Shown here in pieces: positions 54,821 to 64,000 of a stretch of 64,000 nucleotides of DNA. The translations under genes and the position numbers were made by a program. Positions within the stretch are counted from its first letter, which is position 1. Every line of letters starts with the position of its first letter. This DNA is from Guadua angustifolia (Eukaryota; Streptophyta; Magnoliopsida; Poales; Poaceae), in the NCBI GenBank assembly GCA_036346375.1, contig JAYEVE010000748.1:248001-312000 (forward strand). The letters are read 5' to 3'. The notes below the pieces were generated by a model. It did no database searches and was not told where the DNA came from. It saw only the letters and a list, made by a program, of their open reading frames with translations.

Positions 54821-56330
54821 TTTTTCTGAACCAGAAGGTCCTCCTCATAAAAAACGTCGTGAAGAACCTATACGTAATTATGGATTTTTCGAGGAATCTA
54901 AACGCAAAAAAAAATTTGAGCCGAGCCGGCCAGCCGGCCGAGCCGAGCCGTGGGCGCGGCTCAAATCGTTGTGGAGGCGTGAATGTTGCGACATTTAATA
55001 TAGTTTTAATTAATTGCCGTACACGCATAGCAAGCGTCGGGATCCGCACTTTCACGCCTGATAACCAATCTTCGGCTATCTTCGGGCGGATTACGGCCAT
55101 TATGATTTGGTCGTTAGCGAAAAGCCCCAAAAGACTTATCTTTCAAGCCCAGCAAATTGATTGCTGTCTTGTTGCATGTTGGTCCGATTATTATTTCATG
55201 GCTTGATGGGGACTGCATTCAGGAGAAATGCAGACAAATGTTCCTACAGGCTACCGATATTTGACACCAAGCAACGTGTGTGGGCTTTGGGAAAGATACC
55301 TTGAGGAAATATTAGATGACTACCGCCGTTTTCACGCATGCCAACAGACGGTTGAGCATATGGTTTTGTTGGACATCAGAAATATGCTGCAATCGATGGG
55401 AAAGGACATAACATCATTTCCAGATCTCCCTATTATAGACGAGTCTCACGAAAATGCCGATATAGAAGCTAAAGAGATATACGATGAGTCAACAATCCAG
55501 GTCGATGATGAGCATATATCTCTATCGTCCTCCCTTAACCCTGAGCAAATGGCAGCGTACGCCGACATATTATCTGTAGTTGATAGTGGCGATGGTGGTG
55601 TCTTCTTCATAGATGGCCCGAGAGGCATTGAAAAGATATTTCTATATAAAACTTTACTTGCAAAGATCCGAGGTGATGGCAAGATAGCAGTGGCAATTGC
55701 AACGTCAGGTGTAGCTGCATCCATCATGCCTGGAGGTAGAATAGCGCACTCAAGGTTTAAGATTTGTAACATCCCAAAAATTTGACCATTTTGAATTTCA
55801 TAAGTTATTTTGAATTTTGATAATTTTTGAAATTTATTTAGATTTAATTAGAATTTCGAATTTAATCATTCTTTGGAAATTAATTAAATAATGAATAAAT
55901 TTTTACAAAATAAAAATGAAATTATTTTATTTGAGTTCAAAATGTTCTAAAATATTTTCTGGAATTTTTCTAATATTTTAAAAGCCTCAAATGATTTAAA
56001 TGAATTTCTGGAATTGTTTTTATTGGGAAATTCTGGGAAAAAGCTATGAACAGTATGGGGCCTAGCTCACATCGTCTCGCCGCCACCGGTCCGACAGAAC
56101 CCTAATTGGTGTTGTGCATCCGCCGTCGATTTTGCATTGAACGGTTCGGATGAGGCTGCGTCGTTTGCATTTCAGTAACCGTCGATTCGTTGCTGCGTGT
56201 ACGTCTAGGATCGCGCCACATCGCTCGCCGACCTTTTCTGGAATCGCTGCCGCCGCACGTTACTGCCGTGGACTCCACGCGCCATTAACGCCGGCGAGTT
56301 AACTCCTCCGCTTCATTACCCGCCGCATCG

Positions 56331-56337
56331 TATAAAT
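56331..56337 (+). promoter_or_regulatory. TATA box of the solo LTR
   Basis: TATAAATC in CCGCATCGTATAAATCACTT, the best core-promoter candidate in the LTR on the plus strand. Confidence 0.4.
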
Positions 56338-57264
56338 CACTTCCTTCCGCGCATTTTGAGACCTTTCACGCCTCCCGAGACACACCGTAGCGCTCGCGTT
56401 TGCTCGTCGTAGTTTCGAGACACTCCGCCGCTATTTGTGCCGTCGTTGGTCGCCCTCCGCCGTGCCTGAGGTCACCGCTGAGTTGCTTGAGCCGTGACGC
56501 GTCTGTGGAGCCATCTCGTGTCGACGGAGAAGCCCCGCAACACCATCGCCATGTCGTCGTCTTCATCTCCAGCAAGAACCGCGCCGCCGCGACATCACCG
56601 CCGAGTCGAACTCCATCAGCCGTCCAATCATCACCGAACAACCCAAACTCGCTACGTCGTCGCACCACAGTGAGTCCCATCTTCATCCCCTAGCCGTTAG
56701 ATCTTTGATATGCAGCCCAGATCTAGCCACGTTATCGCGGTAACTGTAAACCCCATCTTCATTTTCCAGCCATTAGATCTTGATCGTGTTGTTCTTGTTT
56801 AGCCGCGTAGTCTAGTTAACCGTAGCCATTGGATTTGTGTTGATAGCGTAGGATTGATTAAATCTGGACCATTGCATCTTCGTTGTGCGGTGCGGATGCA
56901 TCCACGTGTCGCGCACCGAGGTAGCCACGTAGGGGATTACTATGCGTAAGATCGATTCAATCTGGGCCATACATATTTGAATGATCGATGTTGATCGCGC
57001 GCGTTGCATCGCCCCGCGTCGACGCGTTCGCACGAATATCGAAGCGGTCACGCCGCATGCCTCGACGCCGTCCCGGCTTAATGCTAGCCGCTCGATGATC
57101 CATGTGCGTCGGAGAAGCCACGTGTCAGCTCCGGGGTAAACCAGAGCCGAAGCGTCGTAGCAATCTCAGCCGTTCATTTCAAATTGGATGGATGGGATTA
57201 GATCAAGGTTTTGATTGATAATTTTGCGCCTCGTGTCACAACAAGATTGTGCCACGTGTCATGC

Positions 57265-57538
57265 TGACGTCAGCAGTTGACGTCATCAGTGGGACCCACA
57301 TGTCAGTCGTGGTACTATGGGCGCTGACGTCATCCGTGACGTCATCTGTGACGTCAGCAGTAGGGTCCATGTGTCAGTGAGTGTACTGTTCCATAGACCG
57401 AGTTCATGGTGGACCAAACCTGAGCGGTAGACTAGGTCTATGGTCCGACTGACATCATGCTTGCGCAATAATTCAATTTTTCTTTAGAAAAATAATTTGG
57501 TGGAAATTCAATTCGGTGCTGACGTCATGCTGACGTCA
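57265..57538. promoter_or_regulatory. Cluster of seven TGACGTCA palindromes
   Basis: Perfect TGACGTCA at 57265, 57278, 57325, 57337, 57349, 57520 and 57531. Three of them are exactly 12 bp apart. A CACGTG G-box core lies at 57253. TGACGTCA is the core of sites bound by plant bZIP factors of the TGA type, so this part of the LTR may be a regulatory module. The sister LTR at 61353 lacks the intact sites. Confidence 0.6.
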
Positions 57539-60500
57539 TATTTCCGAATTTCCCGTATAGAAATAAATGGAGAAATTCGGTTTATTCTTTTTAATTGTTT
57601 TTTTTAACTTCAGATGACTATAACTTTTGCGTTTTAACTCCGATTTGAGTGATTTTAATTTCTAAAAATTTATAAAAGCAAGATCTATTTATTGGTGAAT
57701 TTTATGGAATTTTTAGAGTTGAGTTTGCTCTCTTTAAATTATATTTATTGTGTATATATATGATTTGAGTAGACGTCGAGTTGTGTAACGCTGTTGGAAG
57801 TGAAGATCAGGACCAAGATCAAGCTTTAGACCAAGACCAGCTATTTTTCGAAGGCAAGTTATGCTTTGATCATTTTGCTCCTATATTTTTAAATGTTATG
57901 TGGATTTAAATTATGCATGCTAATTTAATTATAAAGCGTTCAAGTAATTTGGGATTAGATATTTACCACTTGATATTGTCACCTTGTCCATAGTATTTGT
58001 ATGTCACTAAATCATTTGTCACCCTAGGTTGGATTTTACATAATGGTCAATACTAGTCGCCAGATTGGGGTAATTAGAACGTGTTAGTTTGCTTAGCTAT
58101 GCTACCCGAACCAATGACACAGTGTTGGAAATAAAGTCGAATATTGACTATTGAACTATAGAACATGTTTTGAAGGAATGTGGTGTGTGTTATTGAAAAG
58201 ATAATGGCACGTGATGCATGGTAACCAACCGGGTGGGAAAATGGTTTAGATTGGGGCAAGTGGCAAGATGTTCAATGGTGGGCCAGATGTGGCATTTGGG
58301 CGGTCGCAGTTGGATTTGGTTTTTATTGACATGTTGACATAATGAGTTTTTGGGTAGTCTTGCCCTAGTTATCTAAGGACTTAACCTTGCAAGAATTTGA
58401 ACTGAGCTAACCATACAACCACAAGTTTCGAATGGGACGGACCTAGCTAAGTAAATTGTGAAATCTATTCTTGAGATTGTCATGGTGGAGTGAGTCCCGT
58501 GTATGGGTGGTAAAACTCACAGCGCAAGAGGGGGGCCCTGTTGTGGGGGTGTATCCCTTCAGTGTTGAATTCTTAGCGGACAATACTGGGTTTAGACGGA
58601 TCTTTGGAAAGGCTTTGTTACGGTTACTTGCCTTTGTGGTGTTTGACTGTATCTTGTGGGTAAAGTGTATAACCTCTGCAGAGTGTACAAACTATTCGAA
58701 TAGCCGTGTCCACGGTATTGGACATTGCTCGAGGATTACAGTCAAGGGTTAGACTTTATTAAAAATGTGGTTGGGTTAAAAGATGAAGTTGATGGAAGTA
58801 TGAATTAGGATGTGAAAATGCTTTTACTTAACTTCTGGAAAAGTTATTGTTAATTCTACTTGTTTTTACTGCTTTCGAATCTACTTATGTTACTTGTTAA
58901 ATGATGTTTATTGCAAATCAACCTTTAGGCCATTCTATTGGAATAAGCCTAGCATGTAGCATATTAGGTTGCATTCTGCATAGCTTGTTGAGTACCAATG
59001 TATTCACCCCCCATAATCACAACATCGAAGATGAAGAACTGCAAGCGCTTGAGGAGGAGAAGAATGACGACCCGACTAACTAGGAAAAAGCCTGCACGCT
59101 TACTCGTGGCAAACCGGGGCTCCATTAAGATTTATTTCGATGTGTGTTTTTGTTTACTCGAACTCAGCCTGCGTGGCTTAATATTGTAAGGTCAATTTTA
59201 AGGTCTTAATAGCTTTAATTTGAATTAAATACATTATTGTTATTATTTCATTGTGTATGTATGATGGTATTCATCTCTCGTTGTATCTGGAGCACCAACG
59301 TGATCCCGGATCGGTTTATCACACGAGTGTTCAGAATTCAAATTCCGGGCGCGACAAGATCCCACTCAACATTATAAATGTTGCGGTCTGTAGCTTCACA
59401 AAACAAAGTGGGACCACTAAGCTTCATCAGCAGGCGTCATTGATAATATGGGATGAAGCCTCCATGATGAGGTGACAGGCAGTGGAGGCCTTGGACAGTA
59501 GCATGCGGGACATCATGGGCCGATGTGATCTGCCATTCGATGGGAAACGATCATGTTTGGTGGAGACTTCAGGCAAGTTCTACCGGATGTTCGTAAGGGG
59601 ACGAGGTCACAAATAATTGACACGACGCTCCGTAAGTCATACCTATGGGATTGCATGCGGCAGCTAAGGCTCGTATGTAACATGAGGGCCCAGACTGGTC
59701 CTGAGTACGCAGAGTACCTATTGTGGATTGAGAATGGTATTGAGGAGACTAATGAGGATGACCGCGTGTGGCTTCCCAACCTGATCTGTGTGTCATGTAC
59801 AGAAAATGGCACAGACATCGATAAACTCATACAAAGTGTTTTTCCTATGTTGGATGACAACTTATCAGATGCCAACTATATCACATCTCGAGCCATCTTG
59901 TTGACTCGAAACGAGTACATTGATAGGATCAATATGAAGATGATTGACCTATTTCATGGGAGGAGATGGTGTACCATAGCTTCGATTCTGTGGAGGATGA
60001 TCCCTATAGCCTGCAAATATACTATGCAACAAGACGAAACTTGTAGTCCAGGTATTCCAAAAGAATACTATAGATGCCGAGATTGTGCTTGGCCAGAACG
60101 CTGGGAAGAAGGTGTTTCTACCTCGAATACCTCTATGTCCCTCTGATGACGAGATGTTCCTATTTAGATTCAAGAGGAAGCAGTTCCCTGTCAGGCTCAG
60201 CTTCGCAATGACAATCAACAAGGCGCAAGGGAAAACCATCCTGAATGTTGGTGTCCACCTTTCTGAACCGGTTTCCTCTCATGGGCAACTGTATATTGCA
60301 CTATCTAGAGCCACCACTAGAAGCAACATTAAGATACTTGCCGTCGCAGATAAGGAGAAGGACAAGGGTCAAAAGTCTAAGAAAACTCATGGAAACCTCA
60401 CAAAAACAATATCTGCAAAGAAGTACTCACATCATAGACAAGGTTTTGATCTAAATGATATCCAAGTCGTGTTGCAATGTAACTGTTTATTTTTAGATCT

Positions 60501-61352
60501 TCCGGTACGTATACCAAGAATATCATCTCTAAATATGTTCTAATATGATGAATGCCTTATGAACTACGTACAATATATTTGTTTTAATTTATGTCATAGG
60601 AAAAACCATAAAAACTTTTGTAATTGGGAGAAATAGATGTTTGATCTTGTAGCATAATTTTCTTTTATTGCTTGACCTTTATGTTTCATTTTCAATGGCA
60701 TTGAACTAGTTATTCTTAAAATAGACATTAACCCGTGGGTCTACATGGCCTTATATAAATTGATCTAATATTTAACATATGCAATAATATATTCTCATCT
60801 TTCTTTCTATTTTCAGGTCATTGCACTTTTATTAGGTGCTTGAAGATAGCAAGTAAATAAGGAAAGCAAAATTTCCCTTCCATATGGTAAAGCAAAACTT
60901 CCCTTCTATATGGTACTACTTTGATTTGCCATATATCTTTTATAAATAGATAAATAGATCTAAGTTGTGGATGAAAATGATTAAGAAGATTGGATGACCA
61001 AGATTTTCTGTTTTTTCTAAGAAGCCGTGGAATGATTAAGGAGATTGGACGACCAAGATTTTCTCTTTTTTAAGAGTAATGTGGCATTTTCTAGCAATTT
61101 TTCTTTTTTGGATTAATATGAGAATTTTTAGCATTTTCTGATTAACGTGGGGGCTTCTAGCTAGGAGGGCCTCCAATTAGTATATAGATAGATAGATGGG
61201 TAAATATTTACATACATTTTTCTATCTTTTACTTTAAGTACATTAAAATCACCCTCGCGTGACGTCGCGCCGCACGTGTGTACCTAGTATGTATGAAAGG
61301 ATGATTCATTGCTAGCATGCATAGGTCAACCATGTGGCAATGAGTAACGATT

Positions 61353-64000
61353 TGTAATCTCCCAAAATTTATCTTTATTATTATTTTATTGCTATTTGTG
61401 AGATTTGTAATTTTTCTAGACTTATTGAATTTTTCTCGATTTTATTTGGAATTATCTCAAAATAAGTATATTGGCCTTTTGTTGAAAACTAGATAAATAT
61501 AGATAAAATTAATATAAAGTTTTGCCAAAAATATTTTATTTGAGTTCAAAATATCTCAAAATATTTTTGAGAATTTTCTTGGATTTTTCCTGATATTCTT
61601 ATTGCCTAAAACTAATTAAAGTAATTTCTGTAATTATTTTTAAAAAAAAATCCACATAAATTCAAATGAAGAGTACTGGGCCAAAGCTCAGCACTGTGCG
61701 AGTGGGGCTCATGATTGCGTGGCCCAATTGCTCAGTATCGCCAGCCCGTTAATCAGGTCAAACGTGAGCCATTGATCTCTGATCTTGTGGCTAGGGTTAG
61801 AAGATGAGGATCATTGTTCAATCCAGAACTGTGATCATCGGATCAAGATCGTGTGGCTAGGATTAGATCATGTCATTTTGGGTCTTATCTGATTCGGGTC
61901 GTTAATCTGTTGCGAGCGGTTAGGATCGTATCACGAGGGGAGTGAATCGTGGTTGTTTGTTCGTGATCGAGTGGCGCTGCATCATCGTCTTTGCGACGGA
62001 CTCGGAGTCACACCGCTGTGCCTGCTGCAGAGTCCTCCACTATGTCAGTTCGGGTTTCTGGGCCATACACGGCCATTGGGAGGGCTATTTAAGGAGCAGT
62101 GCACATCACGAGGATCACTGCTCAGAACTGCACCCAAAGCCTTGATTTACCTTCGTCGTGAAGTCTTGAGCATGGAGCAAGAGCTCGTCAAAGTTGGAAC
62201 ATAGAGCTGCTGTGGGTTTAGTGAAGCTGCGTCGCCGACAAGCCATCTTCCTCCACGCTAGTACCCGATCTGGACTTGTCGTCTTGAGCCGCATTAGATC
62301 TGTTACTCGTGGGTCACTGGGATCTACTACTTCGCCATCGAGCTCACCTTCGTCCCCAAGATCGGTGAAGTCCTACTGCCACATCGCCATTGCTAAGTTG
62401 GGAAGCTGTCGGGTGTTGGATACGTTGCGATCGGCTTAGATCGAGCTACGTGTCTTGCAACCACGATCGTCCGATTGCGTGCGATCGGATAGGATCCCAT
62501 CGCGTCTCTGGCCAATCTCGTCATGATGTGTGCCACCAGAAAGCGCATAAGGCGTCATGGATCGAAGTCTATCGTGGACCGGCATTTGCAGAGACCAAAT
62601 CTATAGATTTTTTTCATTGAAAAATAATTCAATCAGAAAATTATCGGTGCTGATGTTATCATGAGGTCATGCTAACGCAATAATATGAATTTTCTTTATA
62701 AAAATAATTCGGGTTATGATTTGATTTTTCAATTTTTAGATTTTTATGAATTTTAAATTTTCCTCGAGCCCGTTCTCCATCATACAAGCTTCAATTTAGG
62801 TGATTCAAATTTCTAAAAATTTGTAAAATTGAGATATAATGGTGAATTTTATTTGATATTTGGAGTTTATTTGCTCTCTATTTTGGTAACTACTTAGTTT
62901 TCTCTCTCGATTAACGTAGACATTGAGTTATGCAACGCATCGGAGGAGAATCTGTCGACTCAAGATCAAGTTCCAAAGCAAGAACAGGACCTTTACCATG
63001 GCAAATTATGCTTTGATCATGTTGAACTCATATTTATAAAAATCGCTATGTTGTTTTACTTATTGCATGATAATTTCACGAAATTAAATTGGGTCTTAGA
63101 TAATATACCTTTTGATCTATACCCTACCTTATCATTTGTATGCAATGATTTATTTATCACCTTAGATTGATTCCCTATCATTGGTTAATACTAAAATCAA
63201 CATGGGATGGTTAGAACGTATTAGTATGTTTAGCCATGCCACGTCATCACATGTACTTGAATCATTAATGTTTAATCTTGACTAATGGAATATGGAACAA
63301 TGTTATGAACTTGTATGTTATGTGTGGTCACACAATGAGATTGAGTTGTGGTGGCGAGGAATGTCACGTAATAATGTCGAATTGTTGATGGCATGTGGTG
63401 CTTGGTAATCAACTGGGGTAGTATTCACCTAGATTGGAGCAAATGGCAAGGGCAAGTGTGCCAAGGTGGGCCCGATGGGCAGAGGGTATGTGGAAATCTT
63501 GCTTCGATCATCCTAAGGACTTAACCTTGCAAGCCTTTGACCTGAGTCAATCATGCAACCACATATTTGGTATGAGATAGCCTAGTTCATTAATTTGCAA
63601 TATCTTAGCTTTGATACTATCATAGGCTGTGTGAGTCCCGAGTTATGGTCAACTCATATGGCGCAAGAGGGGGGCATTGGATGTGGTAACCAGACCCACC
63701 AGTGTTAAAACCTTAGCGGATAGTATCGAGTTAAGGTGGTGCATTGTAAAGGTTTTGTTATAATCACTCACATGTGTGGTGTATGGTTCTATCATGTGGG
63801 TAAAGTGTATGCACCTCTTCAGAGTGTAAATTTATTCGGATAGCCGTGCTTGCGGTATTGAGTATAGCTCTGGAATTACAGTCGATGATTAGTTTAATAA
63901 AATAAAGACTAGATGGGATGGCAGGTTGCCATATGGAAAGTTAGAAATTTAACTTAAGATTGAAAACTTGGTTTACCTGATAAATGCTGAAATTATTACT
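61353..64000 (+). repeat. Diverged LTR of the same family, runs off the right edge
   Basis: Begins TGTAATCTCCCAAAATTTAT. It shares blocks with the solo LTR in the same order: TTTGAGTTCAAAAT (61550), TTATGCTTTGATCAT (63006), GGACTTAACCTTGCAAG (63515), TGAGTCCCG with GCGCAAGAGGGGGGC (63630-63675), and GTGGGTAAAGTGTATG (63796). Its end is outside the window, so whether it is solo or part of a full element is unknown. Short frames at 61942-62620 lie inside it and are not genes. Confidence 0.75.

Larger units (their letters stand above)
55765..59356 (+). repeat. Solo LTR of a Ty3/gypsy-like element, 3.6 kb
   Basis: Begins TGTAACATCCCAAAAATTTG and ends GGGCGCGACA. Flanks AGATT (55760-55764) and AGATC (59357-59361) are a 5-bp duplication with one mismatch. 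Joining them restores the helicase frame HSRFKIP. No coding region lies between, so it is read as one long solo LTR. A TATA box (TATAAATC) is at 56331. A diverged sister copy starts at 61353. Family assignment (gypsy) is by LTR style only. Confidence 0.8.
55228..60410 (+). pseudogene. Helitron PIF1-type helicase, split by a solo LTR
   Basis: First part (55228-55764): VCGLWERYLEEILDDYRR, VEHMVLLDIRNMLQSMGKDI, then motif I in altered form FIDGPRGIEKIFLY, where the family has GPGGTGKTFLY (the Walker A Lys and Gly are changed), and AIATSGVAASIMPGGRIAHS. Second part (59357-60410): SLIIWDEASM (motif II), FGGDFRQVLPDVRKG, SYLWDCMRQLRLVCNMRAQT, YITSRAILLTRNEYIDRINM, and after a deletion RKQFPVRLSFAMTINKAQGK and HGQLYIALSRATTRSNIKIL (motifs V-VI). 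Frameshifts at about 59545, 59960 and 60040. Helicase activity is surely lost. Confidence 0.9.
54880..61287 (+). mobile_element. Helitron (5' end not located)
   Basis: Assigned from the RepHel-type PIF1 helicase remnant (55228-60410) and a likely 3' terminus at 61287: a 6-bp hairpin (CGCGTG...CACGTG, with one G-T pair) at 61255-61276, followed by TGTACCTAG and a T. Helitrons end in CTRR after a hairpin and insert before T. The Rep (HUH) part was not recognised, so the 5' half is missing or decayed. The start coordinate is only where recognisable element sequence begins. About 3.6 kb is a later solo LTR. Confidence 0.6.

Noticed and set aside
56366..56693. ORFs on both strands as genes
   Set aside because: They lie in the solo LTR and have no recognisable domain.
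61942..62620. Plus-strand ORFs as genes
   Set aside because: They lie in the LTR at 61353-64000 and have no counterpart frame in the sister LTR.
1..64000. tRNA, rRNA or organelle-derived inserts
   Set aside because: No cloverleaf, rRNA or plastid/mitochondrial gene sequence was recognised; a tRNAscan and organelle search would be decisive.

Overview
This window is plant nuclear DNA, almost certainly from a grass (Poaceae). It is a repeat-dense region with no intact host gene. The families seen are typical of large grass genomes: SIRE/Maximus-type and Angela-like Ty1/copia, Tat-lineage Ty3/gypsy with the antisense 'putative gypsy type transposon' (PF04195) gene, CACTA elements with TNP2 and Ptta/TnpA genes, a hAT element, a TRIM, and a Helitron helicase. 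No operons, CRISPR arrays or tRNA genes were seen. Nearly every reading frame is broken by stops or indels, so the 'genes' are mostly transposon fossils.

Layout, left to right. (1) 1-3289: a minus-strand SIRE-type copia (gag, PBS, 5' LTR) that runs off the left edge; it inserted into the intron of a minus-strand CACTA transposase. (2) 3290-5089 and 5379-about 10252: two CACTA elements head to head, separated by 289 bp, with matching CACTACTAC... ends and TNP2 transposase remnants. (3) 11120-about 17030: a 5'-truncated Tat-lineage gypsy element (A) on the minus strand, with its 3' LTR at the left, an intron-containing antisense gene on the plus strand, and an integrase remnant. A 63-bp-arm hairpin sits at its broken end. 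(4) 17212-about 39660: a second Tat element (B) in the same layout. It has an LTR, an orphan small gene, an 80-bp tandem array, a long antisense PF04195/coiled-coil gene, another orphan antisense gene, and a minus-strand gag-protease-RT-RNase H-integrase. An 8.4-kb copia element (23478-31853) is nested in the antisense gene and flanked by a near-perfect target duplication. (5) about 39680-41870: a CACTA TnpA fragment fused to a gypsy pol-end/LTR fragment. (6) about 41876-51790: a minus-strand CACTA element with inverted 'AATTAACGTCGGC' subterminal repeats. It is itself hit by a 4.1-kb hAT element (8-bp duplication) and a 927-bp TRIM (perfect 5-bp duplication), and it carries a duplicated small exon. 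(7) 51791-61287: a pseudogene fragment of an SBP/BOI-type RING ubiquitin ligase, then a Helitron helicase split by a 3.6-kb solo LTR. A related LTR starts at 61353 and runs off the right edge.

The elements do not form one working system. The most interesting biology is the repeated convergent layout of the Tat elements, with an antisense gene that has introns and its own TATA box. Also notable are the hairpin, the complete TRIM, the exon duplication, and the cluster of TGACGTCA sites in the solo LTR. All family assignments rest on motif recognition by eye; no database search or alignment program was run, and boundaries marked 'about' are uncertain.
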